Shown piece after piece: positions 14,885-24,440 of a stretch of DNA of 27,161 nucleotides. The position numbers and the translations under genes were made by a program. Each line of letters starts with the position of its first letter. The first letter of the stretch is position 1. The DNA is from Pseudomonadota bacterium (GTDB lineage: Bacteria; Pseudomonadota; Alphaproteobacteria; Rhizobiales; Xanthobacteraceae). A model generated the notes under the pieces. It searched no databases and was not told where the DNA came from. It worked only from the letters and a program-made list of their open reading frames with translations. Location: positions 1-27,161 of the forward strand of contig JAEWBW010000264.1 in the NCBI GenBank assembly GCA_023390955.1. The letters are read 5' to 3'.

Positions 14885-15178
14885 CTAAGCCAGCGTGTGC
14901 ACGATCACCGGCCCCGCGGCCGCACTCGCGTGACCCGCGAGCAGCGGGCCCAGATCCTTCTCGATCCAGGCGATCGCGCGCCTGTTCGCCTCCTCCGCCT
15001 GCTCGAACTTGTCGAAGATGGAGATTGCGGTCACGGTATCGTCGCCGGCATAGACGACGTAATAGGCGCGAAAACCATCGACGTCGCTGATGATGGGAAC
15101 GGCGCCGTCCTTGATGCGGCGCGCCAGCTCTTCGGCGCTTCCGCTTTTCGCCTTGGCCTGACGGATGGCGGCATACAT
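14885..15178 (-). CDS. Small ferredoxin-fold (antibiotic-biosynthesis-monooxygenase-like) protein
   Basis: A 97-residue cytosolic protein starting MYAAIRQAKAKSG at 15178 behind a near-perfect AAGGAGG site. The pattern of a beta strand at the start, then a helix (AEELARRIKD), then VPIISDVDGFRAYYVVYAGDDTVTAISIFDKFEQAEEANRRAIAWI is the dimeric alpha-beta-barrel layout (strand-helix-strand-strand-helix). Such proteins range from ABM monooxygenases to stress-induced dimers of unknown role. No catalytic residues can be assigned. The strong ribosome site suggests abundant expression. It is divergent from the Lys/Ala-tailed gene. Confidence 0.72.
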   Translation of the reverse strand: MYAAIRQAKAKSGSAEELARRIKDGAVPIISDVDGFRAYYVVYAGDDTVTAISIFDKFEQAEEANRRAIAWIEKDLGPLLAGHASAAAGPVIVHTLA

Positions 15179-15352
15179 GGGATCCTCCTTCCGGCTCGCG
15201 GTTCGATCGGGGCATGACGCCCTGTGGATGATCCTACGCCGAAATGCGGTGGCAATCGATGCCCGAGGGCTCCCTGCAATTGCCAAGAGGGGTCTCGATC
15301 TGCATAGTCGCGCGCGTCGATTTGACGTGTCTTTGCAAAGAGGAATGAGAAC

Positions 15353-15709
15353 ATGGCGGACGCCGACCTGGATGTCGTGATCCGGCAACTGGCCAGACAG
15401 CTGCATACGGGCCTGATGACCCGCGCCAAGGAGCGGCGGGATCGCTTCAACGCCCTCGCCGCCAAGGCCAAGGGCAAGGATGTCCGCGACCGCTTCAAGG
15501 AGATGGCGAAGGCCACCATGGAGCAAGGGACCGCCGCCGCAAAACGCCTGCAGATGTCCGCCGACAACGTCGCCGACAGCTATGCGAGGTCGATGCGACT
15601 TGCCGCGAGCGCGGCTGCAGCGCCCAAGCCGGAGAAGAAGGCCGTCGAGAAGAAGCCCGCCGCCGACAAGAAGCCGGCGAAGGCAAAGGCTGCGAAGAAG
15701 AAGAAATAG
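15353..15709 (+). CDS. Unknown helical protein with Lys/Ala-rich histone-H1-like tail
   Basis: A 118-residue protein starting at ATG 15353 behind AAAGAGGA. Residues 1-85 are predicted helical and amphipathic (DVVIRQLARQLHTGLMTRAKERRDRF, then KATMEQGTAAAKRLQM). Residues 86-118 are almost only Ala, Lys and Pro (APKPEKKAVEKKPAADKK, ending KAAKKKK), like bacterial histone-H1-like tails and some phasin-like or PHA-granule proteins. The tail would be strongly basic and could bind DNA, RNA or a polyanion. No named domain was recognised. It stands alone between a divergent ABM-like gene and a palindromic repeat. Confidence 0.65.
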   Translation: MADADLDVVIRQLARQLHTGLMTRAKERRDRFNALAAKAKGKDVRDRFKEMAKATMEQGTAAAKRLQMSADNVADSYARSMRLAASAAAAPKPEKKAVEKKPAADKKPAKAKAAKKKK

Positions 15710-15733
15710 CACCTGCTCTCATGACCTGCATGG

Positions 15734-15835
15734 TTCGAGACGCCCGCTTCGCGGGCTCCTCACTATGAGGGTCTGACATCTCACCGCGAAACAAGACCTC
15801 ATCCTGAGGAGCCCGCCAACGGCGGGCGTCTCGAA
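15734..15835. repeat. Long inverted repeat between convergent genes
   Basis: The left arm (15734-15773) starts TTCGAGACGCCCGC and contains GGGCTCCTCA and ATGAGGGTC. The right arm (15795-15835) is the reverse complement of almost the same sequence (GACCTCATCCTGAGGAGCCC, ending GGCGTCTCGAA). A 21-base middle separates them. Each arm itself carries a small GC hairpin. It sits between the Lys/Ala-tail gene and the TPR gene and looks like a dispersed repeat family member of Bradyrhizobium type. Confidence 0.75.
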
Positions 15836-15858
15836 GGATGGCCGCAGGGAACAGGCGC

Positions 15859-16515
15859 CTAGCGCACCGGCGAGGAGACGTGGGTCGGCTTGACCTCGCC
15901 GAGTTCGGCGAGCTTGGCCTTTGCGGTGTCATAAGGCGTGGTGTCACGGGCCGCGGGTTCGGGCTCCTTGGGAAGCGCCAGCACGGCTTCGAAATCGGCG
16001 CGTGCTTCCTCGGGCCGGCCGCGCGCCAGCAGCGCAAGGCCGCGACTGACGCGCGCCTGCGCATCCGACGGCGCGAGCCGGACGGCGGTGTTGTAGCTCA
16101 GGATCGCGCGATCGAGATCGCCCCTGGCGGCCAGCGCGAGGCCGCGGTCGCGATAAGGCATCGCATGGTTCGGATCCAGTGCGATGGCTTGATCGAAATC
16201 CGCGATCGCGCCTCCGAGATCGCCGTTGCGCTGGCGCGCCTGCGCACGACCGCGGAAGACGGAGGCGCGATTGGGATTGAGGTTGATGGCCTCGTCGAAA
16301 TCGGCGAGCGCACGCGTGACATTGCCGTGACGCAACGCGATCCGGCCGCGCCCCTCATAGGCGAAGGCGATCAGCGATCCCCGGAACGGGCTGAAGCCGA
16401 TCACGGCCGAGCACACATCAGGCTCGTCGGCATCGCCGCAATTGACGGCGGTGTGCAACGACAGGCCGATGAGGATGCCCGACGCGATCAACAATGGCGC
16501 GGCTAATCTGGTCAT
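15859..16515 (-). CDS. Tetratricopeptide-repeat protein with signal anchor
   Basis: A 218-residue protein starting MTRLAAPLLIASG at 16515 (a GTG lies one codon earlier). A hydrophobic N-terminus (4-20) acts as signal peptide or anchor, followed by a Cys pair region (NCGDADEPDVC). At least three TPR units follow: AYEGRGRIALRHGNVTRALA with NPNR, the ARQRNGDLGGAIADFDQAI unit, and YRDRGLALAARGDLDRAI, each ending in the DP/NP turn typical of the repeat. TPR domains hold protein partners, here probably in the periplasm. The partner is unknown. It lies downstream of htpX on the same strand with a 156-base gap, so co-transcription is possible but not certain. Confidence 0.8.
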   Translation of the reverse strand: MTRLAAPLLIASGILIGLSLHTAVNCGDADEPDVCSAVIGFSPFRGSLIAFAYEGRGRIALRHGNVTRALADFDEAINLNPNRASVFRGRAQARQRNGDLGGAIADFDQAIALDPNHAMPYRDRGLALAARGDLDRAILSYNTAVRLAPSDAQARVSRGLALLARGRPEEARADFEAVLALPKEPEPAARDTTPYDTAKAKLAELGEVKPTHVSSPVR

Positions 16516-16671
16516 CACCGAGCGTCACCGGCAACGGCGCCGGCAACGTGTCCCCTTTCAATGCGTACTCTGCACCCGGTTGTTAGCACCGGTCAGGGAG
16601 GCCCTTGTGTGCGCCAGGTCACAAAGCCGGCCGCGCATTCCGCCGCAGCCGGGCCGCCCGGTCCGAATCGC

Positions 16672-17604
16672 TTACCCCCAGGGACCGCGCGAGGACGAAC
16701 TGCCCCAAGGGCTGCGCGGCGGGTAATTCTCGTTGGCGCCGACCGACGGGGCGGCATTGGCGCCGAGCTGGGACGCGAGCGCGCGCAGCGCCACGATGCG
16801 GTTCTGCGTCGAGGGATGGGTCGCGAACAGATTGTCGACGCCATGGCCCGACAGCGGATTGATGATGAACATGTGCGCGGTCGCCGGATTGCGCTCGGCG
16901 TCGTAGTTCGGCACCTGATGCGCGGCGCCCTCGATCTTGGTCAGCGCCGACGCCAGCCACATCGGCTGGCCGACGATGCGCCCGCCGAGATCGTCGGCGG
17001 CGTATTCGCGGGTGCGGCTGATCGCCATCTGCACCAGCATGGCGCCGAGCGGAGCCAGGATCATCATCAGGATCGAGCTGACGATGCCGGGACCGTTGTT
17101 GTTGTCGCGGTGGCCGAAGAACATGCCGAACTGCGCCAGCATCGAGATCGCGCCCGCGATCGTCGCGGTGATCGTCATCAGCAGCGTGTCGTGGTTCTTG
17201 ATGTGCGCGAGCTCGTGCGCGATCACGCCGGCGAGCTCCTCGCGGCTGAGCTGACGCATCAGGCCGACGGTGACGGCGACCGCGGCGTTCTCCGGATTAC
17301 GCCCGGTCGCAAACGCATTGGGCTGCTCCTCGTCCATCACGAACACGCGCGGCATCGGCAGCTGCGCACGCCCGGCGAGTTCGGCGACCAGGCCGACCAG
17401 CTCCGGCGCGCTGGCATGGTCGACCTCGTGGGCGCCGTACATGCTGAGCACTGCGCGGTCCGAGTTCCAGTAGGCAAAGAGATTGGTGGCAGCCGCAATC
17501 AGCAGCGCGACCATGGCGCCGCCGGCGCCGCCAATGAGATAGCCGACGCCCATGAACAGCGCGGTGAGGCCGGCGAGCAGCATTGCGGTACGAAAGTAGT
17601 TCAT
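16672..17604 (-). CDS. htpX: Membrane zinc metalloprotease HtpX (M48)
   Basis: A 310-residue inner-membrane protease that degrades damaged membrane proteins together with FtsH. It starts MNYFRTAMLL at 17604. Two membrane segments lie at about 7-26 and 28-46. The zinc site is H130-E-L-A-H134 with the third ligand Glu200 (SRTREYAADDLGG). Two further hydrophobic segments lie between them (TITATIAGAISMLAQFGMFF, IVSSILMMILAPLGAML). The C-terminal HPSTQNRIVALRAL is the usual M48B end, extended by a short Ser/Gly/Pro tail. Length and layout fit the family. In other bacteria it is controlled by envelope stress; no operator was recognised here. Confidence 0.95.
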   Translation of the reverse strand: MNYFRTAMLLAGLTALFMGVGYLIGGAGGAMVALLIAAATNLFAYWNSDRAVLSMYGAHEVDHASAPELVGLVAELAGRAQLPMPRVFVMDEEQPNAFATGRNPENAAVAVTVGLMRQLSREELAGVIAHELAHIKNHDTLLMTITATIAGAISMLAQFGMFFGHRDNNNGPGIVSSILMMILAPLGAMLVQMAISRTREYAADDLGGRIVGQPMWLASALTKIEGAAHQVPNYDAERNPATAHMFIINPLSGHGVDNLFATHPSTQNRIVALRALASQLGANAAPSVGANENYPPRSPWGSSSSRGPWG

Positions 17605-17704
17605 GGCGGCGTTCCGTTAACCCGGGAAAAGAGATCCCTGCTGTGGACTCAGCTAGTTATGGCGTCTGCGCCGCTGCAAGGGGCGCGCGCCTGTGTCGCG
17701 GCGG

Positions 17705-18400
17705 CTAATGCTGGATATCGCCGGGATCGTTTGCCGCCTCGAAGCGCGCCCTCGCCTCCGTTGCGGCCTCGCCGGAAAACGCCGCCGCGGCCGCGACCTC
17801 CTTCGCCAGACGCGTATGTTCCAGGTAGACCAGATACAGCATCAGCGGCGGCAGTTGCTGCCCTGCGGCCAGCATCTCGGCACAGCGCTCACCTGCGCCG
17901 TCATTGGCCCACCAGCGCTCGGCGACCCCTACGATTTTACGAAAGTTGCGCAGGATGCCGGTGACCTTGGTGCGATCGACCTTGGCGATCCCCGCGCAAT
18001 GGTTGAGCCAGTTCAGCCCGGCGATGATGGCGATGGCGACGTCATCGCCCGCACGCCCGGTGAACTCGACCACCGTCTCGTCATGCGGCTTCAGGCGCAG
18101 AAAGCTGTCGATCATCTCCGCCTGGCGCGCAGGCGCCGTGAGCAGAGCTGCATCACGACCCGGGATCATGGTGAGGTAGCGCAGCGCCTCGAGCCGCGTG
18201 TCGTGCCAGATCTCGCGCGCACTGCCAGCGGCCGACCCAACCTCACGCTTGCAGGCGGGATAGACGATCTCACCGCGATCGGCCTTTTCGAGATAGGCCT
18301 GCGCGACCCGGTCGAGACTCTGCAACAGCACCTCGGGACCGGCGCGCGGATCGAGCGCGTCGCCAGGCGCCGAAGTCTTGTGGTTGCCGAACAAGGCCAT
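17705..18400 (-). CDS. Unknown mainly helical cytosolic protein
   Basis: A 231-residue protein. ATG 18400 (MALFGNHKTS) is eight bases behind AGGGG; an in-frame GTG at 18409 is possible. No signal peptide or membrane helix is visible. The sequence is mostly helical with Trp-containing segments (LNWLNHCAGIAKVDRTKV, AERWWANDGAGERCAEML). A basic Cys site (PACKREVG) lies near residue 50. I recognised no domain. It is on the same strand as htpX (100 bases apart) and could precede it in one transcript. Codon use looks like its neighbours, so it is a genuine resident gene. Confidence 0.65.
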   Translation of the reverse strand: MALFGNHKTSAPGDALDPRAGPEVLLQSLDRVAQAYLEKADRGEIVYPACKREVGSAAGSAREIWHDTRLEALRYLTMIPGRDAALLTAPARQAEMIDSFLRLKPHDETVVEFTGRAGDDVAIAIIAGLNWLNHCAGIAKVDRTKVTGILRNFRKIVGVAERWWANDGAGERCAEMLAAGQQLPPLMLYLVYLEHTRLAKEVAAAAAFSGEAATEARARFEAANDPGDIQH

Positions 18401-18556
18401 CGGGAACACCCCTGCAGCGCACCCCCGGCCGGCAGTCTAGCGCAGGACTTGGCCAAGTCGCCTGAGGCTTAATGACCCCCGGGCAATATTTTGAAAAACA
18501 ACCCCATGCACAGTAGGCGATGACGGCCCGCCAAATGCTGATTTTACGAAATGAAC

Positions 18557-18586
18557 TTGACGCGTCGGGCAAAACAGGGGTATGGT
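18557..18586 (+). promoter_or_regulatory. Promoter-like element in a repeat-like intergenic region
   Basis: TTGACG (18557-18562) and TATGGT (18581-18586) are spaced by 18 bases and point right, into the 3' end of the convergent solute-binding-protein gene, so no protein gene follows. The surrounding gap (18401-18631) has AT-rich words such as CAATATTTTGAAAAACAA and CCCCATGCACAGTAG that I remember as recurring between genes in Bradyrhizobium and relatives. It may be a repeat remnant, or drive an antisense or small RNA. Confidence 0.3.
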
Positions 18587-18631
18587 GTTATCGTCGCGAC
18601 ACCGGCATTGATCAATGCGTCCGCGGCATCC

Positions 18632-19621
18632 CTATTCGCCGGTGATGCCGAGCGAGCGCACGAGATTGCCCCGCGCCTTGTAGTCGATCTCGATCTGGCG
18701 CTTGAAGTCGTCCTGGGTCCCACCGACCGCGACCATGCCCTGCTTGTCCAGCCACGCGCGCATCGTCTCGGTGACGAGGATCGCATTCACTTCCTTATTG
18801 AGGGCCGCAATCACCGGCTCCGGTGTCTTCTTCGGCAGCATGAAACCGATATAGCTGATGATGTTGTACCCCGGGAATGTCTCGCTGATGGCGGGTACGT
18901 TGGGCAGCAACGGATAGCGCTTCTCCGAGGTGACGCCGAGCAGCTTGATGCTGCCCGCATTGGCCAGCGGCTCCAGCGCCGTGGGCGCACCGAACACGAG
19001 CGGGATCTGGCCGCCGAGGAGATCGTTCACCGAGGCCGACGTCCCCTTGTAGGGAATGTGGGTCATGGTAAAGCCGCCGGCCTTCTGCAGCATCTCGCCG
19101 GCGAGGCGGTGCGGCGTCGAACTGCCGGAGGTGCCGAAGCTCAAGCTTTGCGTACCCTGCTTGGCCAGGGCGACAAGCTCGGCGACCGAATTGGCGGACA
19201 CGTTCTTGGCCGCGGCCAGCAGCAGCGGCGCCCAGGCAACACTGACGACGGGATCCATCGCCTTCGACAGATCGAAATGATTGCTCGATGCAAGGTGCGG
19301 GTCGATCGTGAGCATCGCATCCGTGACGAGCAGGATCGTGTAGCCGTCCGGTTCGGCACGCGCGGCGGCCTGGGCGGCGATCATGCCGTTGGCACCCGTC
19401 TTGTTCTCGATGACGACGGAGATCTTGTGGGTCTCGCCGAGTTGCTTGCCGATGATGCGGGCCAGCGCGTCTGCCTGCCCGCCCGCGGAATAGCCCACCA
19501 GGATCGTGATGGGGCGCGACGGATAGGTTTGCGACTGCGCGGGCGCTCCGAGCGCAAACAGCGTGAGCGTGGCTGCAACAAGCGTGTGCATCTTCCATTG
19601 GGCCAGCATGCGGGACATCAT
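18632..19621 (-). CDS. Bug-type (tripartite tricarboxylate transporter) solute-binding protein
   Basis: A 329-residue periplasmic binding protein starting MMSRMLAQW at 19621 behind GGAGGAG. The signal peptide ends near residue 30 (GAPAQSQ then TYPS). The Bug-family start YPSRPITILVGYSAGGQAD and the internal blocks VVIENKTGANGMIAA, LSFGTSGSSTPHRLAGE, THIPYKGTSASVNDLLGGQI and LGVTSEKRYPLLPNVPAISE are all present. Bug proteins bind carboxylates or amino acids, usually for TctA/TctB membrane subunits; none are in this window, so it is an orphan or pairs with distant subunits. It is the last gene of a cassette with a CoA-transferase and a lyase, so a dicarboxylic acid is the likely ligand. Confidence 0.9.
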   Translation of the reverse strand: MMSRMLAQWKMHTLVAATLTLFALGAPAQSQTYPSRPITILVGYSAGGQADALARIIGKQLGETHKISVVIENKTGANGMIAAQAAARAEPDGYTILLVTDAMLTIDPHLASSNHFDLSKAMDPVVSVAWAPLLLAAAKNVSANSVAELVALAKQGTQSLSFGTSGSSTPHRLAGEMLQKAGGFTMTHIPYKGTSASVNDLLGGQIPLVFGAPTALEPLANAGSIKLLGVTSEKRYPLLPNVPAISETFPGYNIISYIGFMLPKKTPEPVIAALNKEVNAILVTETMRAWLDKQGMVAVGGTQDDFKRQIEIDYKARGNLVRSLGITGE

Positions 19622-19673
19622 CTTCCGTCTCCTCCCTGTTGTCTTGTGGCGGCTGTGCCGCTCTTGATTTCGT

Positions 19674-20884
<1,211 letters not shown>

Positions 20885-20888
<4 letters not shown>

Positions 20889-21844
20889 TGCGCGACCCTT
20901 CCCCTGAATGCGGCGAGCGTGCCCGATCGCAGCGCGGCGCTCGGCAGGCGATGTCCGACGATCCGCTCGGCGAGGCGAGCGGCTTCGATCAGTGCCTCGA
21001 TATCCAAGCCGGTGGAGATACCCATCTCTTCGCAAAGCAGCGCCAGCTCTTCGGTCGCGATATTGCCGGGCGCGCCCGGCTGGCCCGCAAAGGGGCAGCC
21101 GCCGAGCCCCGCTACGGCGGCGTCGAACGCGGTCACGCCCAGACGCAGGCCCTCATAGGCGCAGGCGATGCCCTGACCACGGGTATCGTGGAGATGAAGG
21201 CCGATCCGCACATCGGGCCAGCGATCGCGAACCGCGCCCACGGCGGCCGCAACGCGCTTCGGCGTTGCCCAGCCCATCGAGTCCGCCAGCGCGACGTCCC
21301 GGACCTCGATGCCGGCATCGCGCGCGATGGCGAGCCCGTCAGCAACGGTCTCGACCACCTTTGCCGACGACACATCGCCGGAGAAGTTGCAGCCGAACGC
21401 GGCCATGACGATGATCTTTGCAATCGGCAATCCGGCCTCGCGATGCACGCGCACATACTTTCGCATCGCCTCGATCTGCCCGGCCCGGTCGCGATTGAGG
21501 TTTCTGACCGCGAACGCTTCGGAGGCGCTGAGCGAGATGAAGCCGGCAAGGGTGAGCTTTTCCTTGAAGGCCAGCGCGCGCTGCATTCCGGCATCGTTGA
21601 ACCATAGCGCGGTGTATTCGACGCCCGCGCGCGGAGTGAAACCCGCCATCACGGCTTCGGCGTCGGCCCAGCCCGGCACGTGCTTGGCATTGACGAAGGA
21701 ACCAACCTGAATCCGCGAGAGGCCGCAGGCCGAGAGCGCATCGATCAGGGCGATCTTGTCGGCGGTCGCGATCGGACCGGGCTCGATCTGAAAGCCCTCG
21801 CGCGGCCCCTCCTCGCTGATGACGACCCTGTCCGGCAGATCCAT
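20885..21844 (-). CDS. HMG-CoA lyase-like enzyme (DRE-TIM superfamily)
   Basis: A 319-residue TIM-barrel lyase starting MDLPDRVVISEEGPREG at 21844, with GGAG nine bases ahead. Seen motifs: catalytic Arg15 in GPREGFQ, FNDAGMQRAL, AAFGCNFSGDV, the metal pair in GLHLHDTRGQG, and the active-site Cys in GLGGCPFA. HMG-CoA lyases split HMG-CoA into acetyl-CoA and acetoacetate. Three departures stand out: Glu for Asp after the catalytic Arg (RDGLQ in classical enzymes), Arg after HDT where Tyr is usual, and an insertion in the Cys loop (CPFAGQPGAPGN). A related 3-hydroxyacyl-CoA substrate such as citramalyl-type CoA esters is therefore possible. It is the first gene of the cassette, overlapping the CoA-transferase by four bases and divergent from the LysR gene. 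Confidence 0.85.
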
Positions 21845-21960
21845 GCCGTCACGCTCCCCGGAATCTTGCTTGTTTCGGAGCAGAGCTTGCCGAGCGACCA
21901 GCCATCTGACAAATATAATATGAAGATTAGATTGTTCTGATTATTAGATGGGATTGCGCC
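21845..21960. promoter_or_regulatory. Divergent LysR / lyase-cassette control region
   Basis: The 116-base gap has a sharply AT-rich island (21908-21949). ATTAGAT is repeated at 21926-21932 and 21943-21949, and ATAAT/ATTAT words flank it. This is the expected site for LysR binding and for the divergent promoters. A T-N11-A box cannot be fixed with certainty. Confidence 0.5.
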
Positions 21961-22914
21961 ATGGCGCTCGGGCTGCGGCAGATCAGGTATTTCATCGCGA
22001 TCGCCGACGCCGGCGTGCTGTCGCGCGCCGCAGAGACGCTCAACATCGCGCAGTCGGCGCTGAGCCATCACGTCGCCGCGCTGGAGACCGACCTCGGTGT
22101 AAAACTGCTGGAACGCAGGCCACGCGGTGTCGCGCTGACCGCGGCCGGACGCCGCCTCTACGAGCACGGCAGCGCCGTGCTCGCGATTCTCGGCAAGGCC
22201 GAAGAGGACGTCCGGACCTTTAACGAGGCCGCCACAGGGCCGGTCAGCCTCGGCCTCAGTCATACCGCGATCGCCATGGTCGCCCTCGACATCATGAAGA
22301 CAGCCCGGACGAACTCCCCCGGCGTTCACCTGACGGTCGTCGAAGCGCTGTCGCCGGCGCTGATCGAGCGCGTCCTCTCCGGCACGATCGACCTAGCGGT
22401 CACGTATAATCCTCCAAGGGACGCCCGCCTGGATGTCGAGCCGCTGCATGACGAAGAGCTTTACCTCGTCGGAACGCCCGGCCTGATCGGCCGATCCTCT
22501 GGGCCGGTGTCCTTCTCCGCCATTCCGCAGAAGAGCGTGATCGGGCTGACGCCGATGCCGGCGTCTCGCGCCATCATCCAGACCCAGGTGCTGCGCAACC
22601 AGATCACCCCGAGCGTGACGCTCGAGGTCGATTCATTGTCGGCGCTGCGAATGGCGCTCGAAGCCGGACTCGGCTGCGCAATCCTGTCGCGGTCGACGGT
22701 CCTCGCCGACCTCGCAGCGAAGAAATATCACGCGCGCCGGATCGTCGACCCGCCGCTGTCGCGTTCGCTCGCAATCGTCGCACTGGCTGACCGGCCGCAG
22801 ACCAAGGCCTTCGTCGAAATCCGTAAGACCGTCACCGACGTCGTCCGGTCCGCCGTCAGGGAAGGCCGATGGCCGGCAAAGCAGAGCAGCAAGCGGCGGA
22901 GGGCCGACCGTTGA
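21961..22914 (+). CDS. LysR-family transcriptional regulator
   Basis: A 317-residue regulator starting MALGLRQIRYFIAIADAG at 21961. An ATG at 21948 is in another frame. The winged helix-turn-helix occupies about 5-64 (AAETLNIAQSALSHHVAALETDLGVKLLERRPRGVALT). The effector domain follows from about 92 (GPVSLGLSHTAIAM, with DLAVTYNPP, then SLSALRMALEAGLGCAILS). It is most like the Cbl/Nac-type branch by general pattern. Being divergent from the lyase/CoA-transferase/Bug cassette, it most likely controls that cassette in response to the substrate acid or a CoA-ester product. The basic tail (KQSSKRRRADR) is unusual for a LysR but not informative. Confidence 0.9.
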   Translation: MALGLRQIRYFIAIADAGVLSRAAETLNIAQSALSHHVAALETDLGVKLLERRPRGVALTAAGRRLYEHGSAVLAILGKAEEDVRTFNEAATGPVSLGLSHTAIAMVALDIMKTARTNSPGVHLTVVEALSPALIERVLSGTIDLAVTYNPPRDARLDVEPLHDEELYLVGTPGLIGRSSGPVSFSAIPQKSVIGLTPMPASRAIIQTQVLRNQITPSVTLEVDSLSALRMALEAGLGCAILSRSTVLADLAAKKYHARRIVDPPLSRSLAIVALADRPQTKAFVEIRKTVTDVVRSAVREGRWPAKQSSKRRRADR

Positions 22915-22991
22915 TGGCCCCTTTATCGCCTTCGTCCTCCGGTCTACGGTGGGATTCGTGAGCCTCTCTTTGCCCTCAATCCGGTGAGCTG

Positions 22992-24332
22992 ATGTCCAGG
23001 ACCCGATGCGTAGTCGCGGCATTCGCGACGGTTTTCACGTTTGCCTCCGCAGCATCGGCCCAGCAACCGCTTCCACCTCCGGGCAGGACCGTTCCCCCCA
23101 CGGCGCGGCCAGTCGCCCCTGCGGCGCCGAAGGCCGCGACCGCCCCCTCGCCGCGCGCGGCCTCGTGCCACAATGGCGCGAGCTTCGATCGCTTCCTCGC
23201 CGACGTGAAGCAACAGGCGGTCGCCGAGGGCGTGTCGCAGCGAACCATCGCGCAGGCCTCGCCCTACCTCATCTATGACCAGGGCATCGTCAACCGCGAC
23301 CGCGGCCAGCGCGTGTTCGGCCAGCTCTTCACCGAGTTCGCCGCGCGCATGGCCGCGCCCTACCGGATGCAGAATGGCCAGCAGCACATCAAGCAATATG
23401 CGTCAGCCTTCGCGCGCGCCGAGAAGGAGTTTGGCGTGCCACCGGCGGTGATCGCCGCGTTCTGGGGACTGGAGAGCGATTTCGGCGCCAACATGGGCAA
23501 TCTGCCGACGCTGAAATCGCTGGTGTCGCTCGCCTATGATTGCCGCCGCTCGGAGATGTTCACGAAGGAGACCATCGCCGCGCTGAAGGTGATCGACCGC
23601 GGCGATTTGCATCCCGACGAGATGATCGGCTCGTGGGCCGGCGAGCTCGGGCAGACGCAATTCTTGCCCGTGCACTACGTCAACTACGCCGTCGACTATG
23701 ACGGCGACGGACGGCGCGACCTGCTGCGCAGCGGCGCCGACGTGATCGGCTCGACCGCCAACTACATCGCCAACGGCCTGAAGTGGCGCCGCGGCGAGCC
23801 GTGGCTGGAAGAGATCAAGGTGCCTGCGAACCTGCCGTGGGAGCAGACCGACCTCAACACGCAGCTTCCTCGCTCGAAATGGGCGCAGCTTGGCGTCACC
23901 TATCCGGACGGGCGGCCGCTGCCGAGCGACAATCTCGCGGCTTCCGTGCTGCTGCCGATGGGGAGGACCGGGCCGGCCTTCATGGCCTATCCGAATTTCG
24001 CGGCCTACACCGAATGGAATAACTCGCTAATCTATTCGACCACCGCCGGCTATCTCGCCTCGCGCATCGCGGGCGCCCCCCCCATGCGCAAGCCGGCCGC
24101 GCCTGTCGCGCAACTGCCGTTCAACGAGCTGAAGGAGCTGCAGCAGCTCCTGGTGAAGGCCGGCCACAACGTCGGCAAGGTCGACGGCGTGATGGGGCAG
24201 CTCAGCCGCTCCGCCGTGAAGGCGATGCAGATCAAGTACGGCCTGCCCGCCGATTCCTGGCCGACCGCCGAGCTGCTCGCCCGCATGCGCGGCGGCTCCG
24301 CGCAGGCGCAGCCGGCAGGGACGGTGCGATAG
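22992..24332 (+). CDS. Lytic murein transglycosylase, MltB type, with peptidoglycan-binding domain
   Basis: A 446-residue periplasmic enzyme starting MSRTRCVVAAFATV at 22992, with a signal peptide to about residue 24 (ASAAQQ) and then a Pro/Ala-rich linker (25-57). The SLT_2/MltB domain spans about 60-350. Its catalytic Glu is in AAFWGLESDFGANMG and it has the GELGQTQFLP and YDGDGRRDLL blocks of the family. A C-terminal peptidoglycan-binding domain (LQQLLVKAGHNVGKVDGVMG) follows. The enzyme cleaves glycan strands to 1,6-anhydro-muropeptides during wall growth and recycling. No lipobox is visible, so it is probably soluble in the periplasm rather than a lipoprotein. A terminator-like hairpin lies 64 bases after its stop. 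Confidence 0.92.
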   Translation: MSRTRCVVAAFATVFTFASAASAQQPLPPPGRTVPPTARPVAPAAPKAATAPSPRAASCHNGASFDRFLADVKQQAVAEGVSQRTIAQASPYLIYDQGIVNRDRGQRVFGQLFTEFAARMAAPYRMQNGQQHIKQYASAFARAEKEFGVPPAVIAAFWGLESDFGANMGNLPTLKSLVSLAYDCRRSEMFTKETIAALKVIDRGDLHPDEMIGSWAGELGQTQFLPVHYVNYAVDYDGDGRRDLLRSGADVIGSTANYIANGLKWRRGEPWLEEIKVPANLPWEQTDLNTQLPRSKWAQLGVTYPDGRPLPSDNLAASVLLPMGRTGPAFMAYPNFAAYTEWNNSLIYSTTAGYLASRIAGAPPMRKPAAPVAQLPFNELKELQQLLVKAGHNVGKVDGVMGQLSRSAVKAMQIKYGLPADSWPTAELLARMRGGSAQAQPAGTVR

Positions 24333-24396
24333 AAATTTCGCACTGCACAGGCCCGCTCCCGCGATTGCAATTTGCTGTGGCGCTCCCATGTCGGAG

Positions 24397-24415
24397 GATC
24401 AGGAATCTCCTGATC
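24397..24415 (+). terminator. Terminator-like hairpin after the transglycosylase gene
   Basis: GATCAGGA (24397-24404) and TCCTGATC (24408-24415) pair perfectly with an ATC loop, followed by TTT. It lies between the transglycosylase stop and the DUF1993 gene, just before the latter's ribosome site, so it could also influence that gene's translation. Confidence 0.5.
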
Positions 24416-24440
24416 TTTCGAAGCAAGAAGAGAGCATCAC

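Noticed and set aside
16561..17964. 467-codon plus-strand frame opposite htpX
   Set aside because: Shadow frame; HtpX is unambiguous on the other strand.
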